NCBI RefSeq assembly: GCF_014648175.1
Contig: NZ_BMQP01000007.1
Location: forward strand, 186,001 to 250,000
Length of the DNA stretch: 64,000 nt
DNA from: Planobispora rosea
GTDB lineage: Bacteria > Actinomycetota > Actinomycetes > Streptosporangiales > Streptosporangiaceae
Direction: 5' to 3'
Shown here: piece after piece, positions 57,705 through 64,000 of the stretch
Numbering within the stretch: position 1 is the first letter of the stretch
Layout of the letters: every line of letters begins with the position of its first letter
Program-made: the position numbers and the translations under genes
Notes under the pieces: generated by a model
What the model was told of the DNA's origin: nothing
The model's input: the letters and a program-made list of their open reading frames with translations, nothing else
The model's database searches: none

Positions 57705-57917
57705 ATGAGCTCACCGCAGGGCGTCACCAATCCTTCACTGGATTGGCGCATCTCCTCCCGCTGCAACGGGGGCGGATGCGTCCAAGTCGCCTTCGCAGAC
57801 AACATGATCGTCGTTCGGGACTCCAAGCACCCGGACAACGGCATGCTGCGCTATTCCCACAGCGAGTGGCTCGCCTTCACCCGGGCCGTCAAGCAGGGTG
57901 CATACGATCTCGCCTGA
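57705..57917 (+). CDS. DUF397 protein, first copy
   Basis: 70 residues, ATG preceded by AGGAGT. The whole protein is the DUF397 module: LDWRISSRCNGGGCVQVAFADNMIVVRDSKHPDNGMLRYSHSEWLAFTRAVKQGAYDLA, with the family's SS(x)C.GG.CV.VA start, VRDSK centre and W..F...VK.G end. DUF397 proteins pair with WhiJ-like XRE proteins and are thought to modulate them by direct binding. It lies 100 bases after the XRE gene and is followed by a clear hairpin. Confidence 0.95.
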   Translation: MSSPQGVTNPSLDWRISSRCNGGGCVQVAFADNMIVVRDSKHPDNGMLRYSHSEWLAFTRAVKQGAYDLA

Positions 57918-57930
57918 GCGATCCTCTGTG

Positions 57931-57961
57931 GTACCGGGGCCGGCACACCCGGCCCCGGTAC
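57931..57961. terminator. Terminator after the first DUF397 gene
   Basis: GTACCGGGGCCGG (57931-57943) and CCGGCCCCGGTAC (57949-57961) pair over 13 bases with loop CACAC, 14 bases after the stop. It separates the two DUF397 transcription units. Confidence 0.85.
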
Positions 57962-57972
57962 ACTTTAGCGCC

Positions 57973-58006
57973 CAAAAGAGACATTAAATTTGTAAGTGGG
58001 TATATT
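57973..58006 (+). promoter_or_regulatory. Promoter of the second DUF397 gene
   Basis: The motif CAAAAGAGACAT (57973-57984) includes a possible -35 (GAGACA 57978-57983), followed after 17 bases by TATATT (58001-58006) as -10. The same motif occurs before the first DUF397 gene without a matching -10, so it may be an operator that happens to overlap this -35. Confidence 0.5.
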
Positions 58007-58064
58007 ACGCTACTTCCGACACGGCGCCTGCATCTCCATGTAGCCGATCTTTCTGGGAGAGCGC

Positions 58065-58388
58065 ATGACGGAGAACTCTCCGTTCAACGCCAGCGTCTGG
58101 CATCGTCCGTGTAACGGCGGAAACTGCCTGGAGGTGGCTTTCGACGGCAGCCGAGTGGGGGTGCGTGACAGCAAGAACGGCGGCACCGGACCGGTCCTGA
58201 CATTCGACGCCGAGGAGTGGACGGCCTTCGTGCGGGCCGTACGGCGGGGACGGTTCGACATCGCGTGGTTCAGGCGCACCCTGCGCAGGGCGCGCCTGTT
58301 CTCGCGTCATCGTCCCCGAGGCCGGGAGCGGCCTCCGCCGCCACCGGCCGAGATGGCCTCCGGCGGCGGCGGAGTCTTCAGAGGGTGA
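58065..58388 (+). CDS. DUF397 protein, second copy, with a basic C-terminal extension
   Basis: 107 residues from ATG 58065, preceded by GGGAGAG. Residues 3-65 are a DUF397 module (FNASVWHRPCNGGNCLEVAFDGSRVGVRDSKNGGTGPVLTFDAEEWTAFVRAVRRGRFDI). An unusual extension follows, Arg-rich then Pro/Gly-rich (FRRTLRRARLFSRHRPRGRERPPPPPAEM), about 40 residues beyond the family's usual end; it may be a frame running on after loss of the original stop. The gene converges on the protease gene, 17 bases away. Confidence 0.88.
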   Translation: MTENSPFNASVWHRPCNGGNCLEVAFDGSRVGVRDSKNGGTGPVLTFDAEEWTAFVRAVRRGRFDIAWFRRTLRRARLFSRHRPRGRERPPPPPAEMASGGGGVFRG

Positions 58389-58405
58389 ACGGTTCCGGTC
58401 GCGGG

Positions 58406-60301
58406 TCAGACCTGACCGGGCCGATTGCCGGGGTGGCCGTTCGGGGGCGGCGGGACCGGGGCGTTGGCGTACGGGGTGGCCGGGTTGCGGGGGTAGACCC
58501 GGGTCGCCGCGGGGTCGGGCGTGCCCGGTGCCGGAGCGTACGGCGCGGCCGGCGGAGCCGTCTGCGGGGTGACGCCGTCCGGTGCGGCCTGGGCGAAGGC
58601 ACCCGGGCCGAACGGGAAGGGGGCCGGCAGGGCGGCAGGGGCGGAGCCGGCTGTGGAGGGCTGGAGTGCCGGGCCCGAGGGCGTGGCGGTGGCGAGCTTC
58701 CGGCGGTGGAGGGCCATGAGCAGGCCGCCGAGCGCGAAGAGCACCAGCAGCGCGCTGCCGAAGATTCCGACGAGCGCCATCGGCTTGTTCATCAGCCCTT
58801 CCTCGGCCGCGACCGGCTCGGTCTCGATGGAGGGAACGGGGGCCGGTGACGCGTCGGCGTTCGCCGCGGCGGTGCCGGGCGCCGGGGTCGCGGACGCGTC
58901 CGGGGCGGCGGAGGCGGCCGGCGGAGCCGTGGCGCCCGCGTCCGGAACGGCGTTCGCGTCAGGCTGCGGAGAACTCGACGGCGCGCCGGACGAGCTGTCC
59001 CGGCCGGCGGCGATGGCCTCCTGCGACTCCTTGATGTAGCCGGCGGCGTACGGGTGCAGCGGGTAGAGACCGAGCGTCTCCTTGAAGCCCGCGACGGCCA
59101 GGCTGTACCGGTCGGCGAAGAAGTCGTTCAGCGCGGCGTTGTAGGTCCGGGTGGCCGGCGATTCCTGGGGGGTGACCCCCTGGGCCGCCAGGAACTCGTT
59201 GATCTGACCGATGGGGAAGAACAGGCTCTGGTTCTCCTGGCGCTCGGTCTGGGTCTCGTTGAGGTACGTGGCGGAGACGAGCGCGACGACCTTGCCCTCG
59301 GCGTTGAAGACCGGCCCGCCGGAGTTCCCGCCGTAGATGGGGGTCTGCGCCTGGATGTACGGCACGCCCGAGGTGGTCTCGCGCAGGGCGCTGTAGGCGC
59401 CCTCGGTGATCGCGGGGTAGAGCCGGGACTTCTCGGTCAGGCCCTCGTCGCGGTTGACCGTCCCCGGGAAGCCGACGGCGTAGAGGGCGTTGCCGACCCG
59501 CACGTCGCCGTCGGTGCCGAGCGGCACGGTGGGCAGGTTGCGGGCGCCGGCGAGCTTCAGCAGGGCGACGTCCTTGCCGGTGCCGCCCGTGCCGTCCGCC
59601 GCGACGAGATCGATCGGCAGGTGGGTGGAGGAGGCGTTCATGCCTCCGCCGGGGAGCGGCAGGACCACCTCGTACTTCACCTTCGTGCCCGAGACTTCGA
59701 GGTTGTCGGTGTTGAACGTGACGAAGACCTTGGTCACCAGGTCGGTGAGCTCCTTGTCGGGTTCGACCGAGCCCATGAGGTCCTTCAGCGCGGTCTCGAC
59801 GTCCTTCTTGGTGAGGTCGGCCAGGCCGTACTCCGCGAAACCGGCCTCGATCTGGGCGGGGGTGTTCTGGACGCAGTGCCCGGCGGTGACCATGTGGCCG
59901 TCGGGGGTGATCCACCAGCCCGTGCACGTCCCGGAGAAGGTGACGTCCTCGGTGCGCTCCGGCCCGCCGGCCTTGAGGTACTTGCCGGGATCGGCGGCGA
60001 GCTTGCCGAACGCCCACTTGGCGATGCTCAGGTTGTCGGAGGGGATCCGTCCCTTGCGCGCCTGCTTCTGCGCCTCGTCCAGCAGGTCGTCGAACGTCTT
60101 CTTCGAGACCGCGGTGGGAACGGTGACCTGGCCCGAGTAGGTCGTCTGGATCAGCTGCACGGCGGGGTTCGCCTGCGCCGCGATCAGCGTCGCCGCGGGG
60201 ACCGGCTCGGTCTCCGCGGCCGCCGTGCCGAGGGATCCGAGTGCTCCCGTCACGGCCAGCGCCGCCACCACGGCCGCACGCCGCGTCGAAACTCCGCTCA
60301 C
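58406..60301 (-). CDS. Secreted, membrane-anchored trypsin-like serine protease
   Basis: 631 residues from GTG 60301. A signal peptide (AAVVAALAVTGALGSLGTAAAE, residues 9-30) leads to an extracellular domain. The catalytic triad is visible: GWWITPDGHMVTAGHCV (His), GKDVALLKL (Asp) and TPIYGGNSGGPVFN (Ser). Cys in FSGTCTGWW and TAGHC probably pair. After the protease come a helical region (YNAALNDFFADRYSLAVAGFKETLGLYPLHPYAAGYIKESQEAI), an Ala/Pro/Ser-rich stalk, one membrane helix (ALVGIFGSALLVLFALGGLLMAL) and a Pro-rich cytoplasmic tail of about 80 residues. A cell-surface sensor or housekeeping protease is likely; the target is unknown. Confidence 0.9.
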   Translation of the reverse strand: MSGVSTRRAAVVAALAVTGALGSLGTAAAETEPVPAATLIAAQANPAVQLIQTTYSGQVTVPTAVSKKTFDDLLDEAQKQARKGRIPSDNLSIAKWAFGKLAADPGKYLKAGGPERTEDVTFSGTCTGWWITPDGHMVTAGHCVQNTPAQIEAGFAEYGLADLTKKDVETALKDLMGSVEPDKELTDLVTKVFVTFNTDNLEVSGTKVKYEVVLPLPGGGMNASSTHLPIDLVAADGTGGTGKDVALLKLAGARNLPTVPLGTDGDVRVGNALYAVGFPGTVNRDEGLTEKSRLYPAITEGAYSALRETTSGVPYIQAQTPIYGGNSGGPVFNAEGKVVALVSATYLNETQTERQENQSLFFPIGQINEFLAAQGVTPQESPATRTYNAALNDFFADRYSLAVAGFKETLGLYPLHPYAAGYIKESQEAIAAGRDSSSGAPSSSPQPDANAVPDAGATAPPAASAAPDASATPAPGTAAANADASPAPVPSIETEPVAAEEGLMNKPMALVGIFGSALLVLFALGGLLMALHRRKLATATPSGPALQPSTAGSAPAALPAPFPFGPGAFAQAAPDGVTPQTAPPAAPYAPAPGTPDPAATRVYPRNPATPYANAPVPPPPNGHPGNRPGQV

Positions 60302-60511
60302 TTGTCCACCCCGTCAGCCGATGCCCCTCCTCATCCGGGGCGGTTCCTGATCCGGAGTCTGCTCGAACGGACTTGCCCGGTGCTTGCGGCTCAGTGAAAT
60401 CCCAGATCAAGTGGGTGAAAGCGGTCCATGAACCCCGGTCGCGCCCGTCCGGTGACGGTGATGGCGGTGCCCGGACTGCCGTGGGAAGGCATGCTGTAGG
60501 ACGATGGACGC

Positions 60512-61120
60512 GTGAACTTCGAACTGGCCGTCTGGCACACACCCGAGCCGATCACCAGGGAACACGCGGAACACACCTTCCGGGCGCTCCGCAGGGGGGA
60601 GCCCGAGGCCGTCGCGCCGCACCCCGGGGTGGCGGCGTTCGCCGGGCGGCTGGCCGAGGCCGACCAGGTCGCGCCCGGCTACGCCCTCGTCAGCGTCGAG
60701 CCGGAGCGGGCCGACGAGGTGACGGGGGCGGCCTTCGAGCTGGCCCGGGAGTGCGGGCTGGTCTGCTACGACCCGCAGCGGCGGCTGGTGCACAACCTGG
60801 AGCCGCTGGGCTCCTACCCGGGCATGCAGATGCACACGGGCGACGGCATGATCGTGATCGACCCCGACCTCCAGCTGGTCCACGACACCCTGGGCACCAT
60901 GGGGCCGCACAATCCGTTCGTCGCGCTGGTCGTCTTCGGCGAGCACTTCGTCCAGGCGTCCCCGGAGACCAGCGGGTACGAGCTCGAGTACAAGGACAGC
61001 GTCCGGAACCTGATGTTCCGCACCCACGTCCCGGAGCTGGAGCCGATCCGGACCGCCTTCGCCGAGTACGCCGTCGCCAACCGGGCCTTCCTGGAGCGCC
61101 ACGACTGGAAGGCCGTCTGA
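60512..61120 (+). CDS. Conserved hypothetical protein
   Basis: 202 residues from GTG 60512. No signal, membrane helix or known motif. The N-terminus FELAVWHTPEPITREHAEHTFRALRRGEPEAVAPHPGVAAFAGRLAEADQ resembles the small cytoplasmic proteins of actinomycetes annotated only as hypothetical; the second half is GMIVIDPDLQLVHDTLGTMGPHNPFVALVVFGEHFVQASPETSGYELEYKDSVRNLMFRTH. It is convergent with the oxidoreductase gene, with 4 bases between stops. Function unknown. The 210-base gap to the divergent protease gene shows nothing else. Confidence 0.7.
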   Translation: MNFELAVWHTPEPITREHAEHTFRALRRGEPEAVAPHPGVAAFAGRLAEADQVAPGYALVSVEPERADEVTGAAFELARECGLVCYDPQRRLVHNLEPLGSYPGMQMHTGDGMIVIDPDLQLVHDTLGTMGPHNPFVALVVFGEHFVQASPETSGYELEYKDSVRNLMFRTHVPELEPIRTAFAEYAVANRAFLERHDWKAV

Positions 61121-61124
61121 CGGT

Positions 61125-62105
61125 TCACTCCCCGGGGAAGCGCACCCCCGCCTGCGCCCGGACCTCGTCCATGATCCCCATCACCTCGAGCGTCGCCTGC
61201 CAGGGCACGAGCGGGCTCTCCAGGAGCCCCTCCCGCAGGCAGCGCATGGCCTCGGCGGCCTCGTGGTTCATGCCGTTGCCGTCGTAGGGGACGCGGAAGG
61301 TCTCCGGCTCGCCGCCGGTGCGGTAGAGGGTGAAGGTGTCGGGGCGGAAGAACAGGTGCGGCAGCTCGATGCGGCCGAGCGGACCGGAGACCGACGCGGT
61401 GACCGGGCTGTGCGTGCCGATGCCGCAGGACAGCAGCGCGACGGCGCCGTCCGGGTAGCCGAACAGCATGCCGGTGTTCTCGTCCACGCCCTCGGGGGTC
61501 AGCCGGGCCCAGGACTGCACCTTCCCGGGACCGCCGAGCAGCATGTGGGCGAAGGAGACCGGATAGACGCCCAGGTCGAGCAGGGCCCCGCCGCCCAGCT
61601 CGGGGTTGCGGAGCCGGTGGCCGGGCTCGACGGCGACGGAGAGCCCGAAGTCGGCGTGCACGGTGGTCACCGGCCCGATCGCGCCCTCGCCGATCAGCTC
61701 GACGAGTTTCCTGATGGCGGGGTTGCACCGCATCCACATGGCCTCCATCAGGAAGAGGCCGCGCTCGCGTGCCAGGTCCACCAGTTCGGCGGCCTGGGCG
61801 CGGTTGAGGGTGAAGGCCTTCTCGCACAGGACGGGCTTGCCCGCCTCCAGGCAGAGCCTGACCGCGTCGTAGTGGGCGTTGTGCGGGGTGGCGACGTAGA
61901 CGATGTCCACGTCCGGGTCGGCGGCCAGTCCGGCCCAGCTGCCGTGGGCGCGGGGGATGCCGTACCGGCCGGCGAACGCCGAGGCGCTCTCGACCGAGCG
62001 GGACCCGACCGCCGTCACCTCGGCGCCGGGCAGCAGCTTCAGGTCCTCGGTGAAGGTCGCGGCGATGCCGCCGGTAGCGAGAATGCCCCACTTAATCGTG
62101 CTCAT
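61125..62105 (-). CDS. Gfo/Idh/MocA family oxidoreductase
   Basis: 326 residues from ATG 62105. The NAD(P) motif is IKWGILATGGIAATFTEDLKLLPGAEVTAVGSRS, followed by VDIVYVATPHNAHYDAVRLCLEAGKPVLCEKAFTLN, whose EKA carries the catalytic lysine, and the substrate strand FLMEAMWMRCNPAIRKLVELIGEGAIG with GGGALLDLGVYPVSFAH. Enzymes of this type oxidise or reduce sugars and inositols, trans-1,2-dihydrobenzenediol or glucose-6-phosphate derivatives. A CebR-like operator 33 bases upstream of the start suggests control by a LacI-family sugar repressor, so a carbohydrate substrate is likely. Confidence 0.93.
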   Translation of the reverse strand: MSTIKWGILATGGIAATFTEDLKLLPGAEVTAVGSRSVESASAFAGRYGIPRAHGSWAGLAADPDVDIVYVATPHNAHYDAVRLCLEAGKPVLCEKAFTLNRAQAAELVDLARERGLFLMEAMWMRCNPAIRKLVELIGEGAIGPVTTVHADFGLSVAVEPGHRLRNPELGGGALLDLGVYPVSFAHMLLGGPGKVQSWARLTPEGVDENTGMLFGYPDGAVALLSCGIGTHSPVTASVSGPLGRIELPHLFFRPDTFTLYRTGGEPETFRVPYDGNGMNHEAAEAMRCLREGLLESPLVPWQATLEVMGIMDEVRAQAGVRFPGE

Positions 62106-62137
62106 AGCGACATATCACACCACGTCACACCGCCTCG

Positions 62138-62151
62138 TGGGAACGCTCCCA
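62138..62151. promoter_or_regulatory. CebR/LacI-type operator
   Basis: TGGGAACGCTCCCA at 62138-62151 differs at one position from the palindrome TGGGAGCGCTCCCA recognised by CebR-type repressors in Streptomyces. It lies 33 bases before the oxidoreductase start. No LacI gene is in the window. Confidence 0.65.
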
Positions 62152-62157
62152 CGGCTG

Positions 62158-62207
62158 CCCGCCGTACCGCCTCCACGGGAACACCCCGCAGCAGGCGGTA
62201 CGGCGGG
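62158..62207. terminator. Terminator after prfC
   Basis: CCCGCCGTACCGCCT (62158-62172) and AGGCGGTACGGCGGG (62193-62207) pair perfectly over 15 bases around a 20-base loop. It starts 10 bases after the prfC stop on the minus strand. Confidence 0.75.
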
Positions 62208-62216
62208 CGGCGGGCG

Positions 62217-63800
62217 TCAGCCGCGGGTGTCGGCGAGCAGCGGCTCCAGCACCAGATCCGGATGGTCGCGCAGCACCCCGCGCATCCGCCACTCGTCGGT
62301 GAACAGCGCCAGCAGCGCCCCGTCGAGGGTCCGGGTGAAGACCTCCACGCCGCGCTGGCGGGCCAGGATCGGCGCCGACTCGGCGTCGGTGAGCCGGGCG
62401 AGGCTGAAGTCGAGCCGGTCCAGGGCGATCTCGGTGTTGAACTCCCCGGCCAGCCGGTGTTTCACCACGTCGAACTGCATCGGGCCGACCGCCGCGAGCA
62501 CCGGCGACTGGTCGCCCCGGATGTCGGAGCGGAGCACCTGGACGACGCCCTCCCCCTCCATCTGCTCGATGCCCTTGCGGAACTGCTTGGACCGGCTGGA
62601 GTCGCGGACCCGGGCGGTCCAGAAGTGCTCGGGCGCGAAGCTCGGGATCTTCGGGAACTCGACCGCGGGGCCGTCGTAGAGGGTGTCGCCGGGGCGCAGG
62701 GCCGTGGCGTTGACCAGGCCGATCACGTCTCCGGGGAACGCCTCGTCGATCGTGGCGCGTTCCTGGCCGAAGACCGACTGGGCGTACTTGGTGGCGAAGG
62801 GGCGCCCGGTCGCCGCGTGGGTGAGCACCATGCCGCGCTCGAACCGGCCGGAGCAGACCCGGACGAAGGCGATCCGGTCGCGGTGCGAGGGGTCCATGTT
62901 GGCCTGGACCTTGAAGACCAGGCCGGAGAAGGGCTCCTCCAGCGGGCGCGGGTCGCCCTTCACGTCGGGGCGGGGCGCGGGAGCCGGGGCGATGTCCACC
63001 ATCGCGTCCAGCAGGCGGCCCACGCCGAAGTTGGACAGGGCCGCGCCGAACAGCACCGGGGTCGACTCGTGGGCCTCGAACGCCTTCTGGTCGTGGTCGG
63101 AGCCGATCTCCGTGAGGAGATCGACCTCCTCCTTGGCCCGCTCCCAGTCCTCCCCGATCTCGGCGAGGGCCTGCTCGGGGGTCAGCTCGGTCTCGATCGC
63201 CTTGGTGGCGCCGCCCGGGGTCCGGGTGTAGCGGACGGACTGACCGGCGATCCGGTCGATCACCCCGTGGAAGAAGCCGCCGGTGCCGATGGGCCAGGTG
63301 ATCGGGGTCGGGCGCAGGCCGGTCCGCTCCTCGATCTCGTCCAGCAGTTCCAGCGCCTCGCGGCCGGGACGGTCCCACTTGTTGATGAACGTGATGACCG
63401 GGATGCGGCGGTGGCGGCAGACCTCGAACAGCTTCAGGGTCTGCGGCTCCATGCCCTTGGCGGCGTCCAGCAGCATGACCGCGCAGTCGACGGCGGCCAG
63501 CACCCGGTAGGTGTCCTCGGAGAAGTCGGCGTGGCCCGGCGTGTCGACGAGGTTGAACATGTGCCCGCGGTACTCGAAGCGCAGGGCGGCGGAGGTGATG
63601 GAGATGCCGCGGGCCTTCTCCAGGTCCATCCAGTCGGAGGTCACGCCGCGCCGCCCGGCCTTGCCGTGCACGGCGCCCGCCTCGGTGATCGCGGAGGCGT
63701 GCAGCGCCAGCGCCTCGGTCATGGTGGACTTTCCGGCGTCCGGATGGCTGATCACCGCGAACGTGCGGCGCCGTGCCGCCTGCTGTGCGATCGCGGTCAT
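62217..63800 (-). CDS. prfC: Peptide chain release factor 3
   Basis: 527 residues from ATG 63800, with AAGGAGACGAAGG upstream. A translational GTPase that recycles RF1/RF2 after termination. G1 is ISHPDAGKSTMTEAL, G2 RGISITSAALRFEY, G3 VDTPGHADFSEDTYRVL and G4 TFINKWDRPG, followed by RF3-specific domains (GAALSNFGVGRLLDAMVDIAP; FVRVCSGRFERGMVLTHAATGRPFATKYAQSVFGQERATIDEAFPGDVIGLVN; GPMQFDVVKHRLAGEFNTEI). Length and motifs are ordinary. It is a monocistronic housekeeping gene. Confidence 0.97.
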   Translation of the reverse strand: MTAIAQQAARRRTFAVISHPDAGKSTMTEALALHASAITEAGAVHGKAGRRGVTSDWMDLEKARGISITSAALRFEYRGHMFNLVDTPGHADFSEDTYRVLAAVDCAVMLLDAAKGMEPQTLKLFEVCRHRRIPVITFINKWDRPGREALELLDEIEERTGLRPTPITWPIGTGGFFHGVIDRIAGQSVRYTRTPGGATKAIETELTPEQALAEIGEDWERAKEEVDLLTEIGSDHDQKAFEAHESTPVLFGAALSNFGVGRLLDAMVDIAPAPAPRPDVKGDPRPLEEPFSGLVFKVQANMDPSHRDRIAFVRVCSGRFERGMVLTHAATGRPFATKYAQSVFGQERATIDEAFPGDVIGLVNATALRPGDTLYDGPAVEFPKIPSFAPEHFWTARVRDSSRSKQFRKGIEQMEGEGVVQVLRSDIRGDQSPVLAAVGPMQFDVVKHRLAGEFNTEIALDRLDFSLARLTDAESAPILARQRGVEVFTRTLDGALLALFTDEWRMRGVLRDHPDLVLEPLLADTRG

Positions 63801-64000
63801 CCTTCGTCTCCTTGCCGTACGGTGGAACTCGTCCGAGATGGTGGGCGGGGTGCCGCAACAGCTTACGCGCCACCACGCCCTTCAATTGATGTGGCAACAC
63901 TTTCTCAGGCCGCTTGCGCCACCACGGCGCACAGTGGATCGTTGGAGATCTCGGTTCGCCGTGTCCGTATTGACTGTCCGAAAGCGACTGCTCGTGCAAC
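63801..64000. other. Upstream region of prfC, no gene seen
   Basis: The last 200 bases are less GC-rich than their surroundings and contain no open frame with a credible ribosome-binding site and no clear hairpin. They probably hold the prfC promoter. Confidence 0.5.

Overview
This is a 64 kb chromosomal segment of a high-GC actinomycete. Dense C/G-ending codons, frequent GTG starts, a SARP-AAA regulator, a WhiJ-like XRE protein with two DUF397 genes, and a TreS/TreYZ/GlgX trehalose-glycogen set all fit the Streptosporangiaceae or close relatives; the genus is a guess. I see no phage, insertion sequence, CRISPR array, tRNA or rRNA.

Left part (1-25.3 kb), metabolism and stress. The window opens in the 3' end of a trehalose synthase gene. 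Then come a MacB/FtsX-type ABC exporter with a PadR regulator, a sugar ABC importer with two binding lipoproteins, two permeases (one carrying an extracellular beta domain) and no ATPase, an HEHVH metallopeptidase-like protein, uracil-DNA glycosylase, a His-tailed acidic protein, a coiled-coil protein and an S-adenosyl methyltransferase. A CarH/LitR-like MerR protein, an ECF sigma factor and a DUF523-DUF1722 protein follow, then an MMPL transporter and the glgX-treY-treZ operon.

Middle part (26.1-52.8 kb), a complete iron-linked biosynthetic cluster. On the minus strand two NRPS proteins (TubC docking, ArCP, two heterocyclisation domains, two cysteine-type A domains, an embedded methyltransferase and a thioesterase with a Cys nucleophile) are followed by a saccharopine-dehydrogenase-like protein, a thiazolinyl imide reductase, a type II thioesterase, a SnoaL-like protein and a three-gene ABC exporter, mostly joined by 4-base stop/start overlaps. 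A divergent plus-strand operon encodes a PaaA/BoxB-like diiron protein, an unknown protein, a benzoate-CoA-ligase-like enzyme, aminodeoxychorismate lyase and fused aminodeoxychorismate synthase. A 16/19 match to the IdeR/DmdR iron box lies between the two operons. A satellite operon carries a class II DAHP synthase, a salicylate-type aryl-AMP ligase and a PdxH/PhzG-like oxidase, with a divergent methyltransferase.

The most interesting inference is that this is a pyochelin/yersiniabactin-like siderophore cluster without a salicylate synthase. It appears instead to make 4-aminobenzoate, activate it as a CoA thioester and hydroxylate the ring with the diiron enzyme, giving an aminosalicylate (for example 4-aminosalicylate) starter that the aryl-AMP ligase loads. 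This pathway is inferred from gene content and motifs only.

Right part (52.8-64 kb). A large SARP-type regulator, a small zinc-ribbon protein, an XRE/DUF5753-DUF397-DUF397 module with striking symmetric operators, a membrane-anchored trypsin-like protease, a hypothetical protein, a Gfo/Idh/MocA oxidoreductase behind a CebR-like operator, and peptide chain release factor 3.
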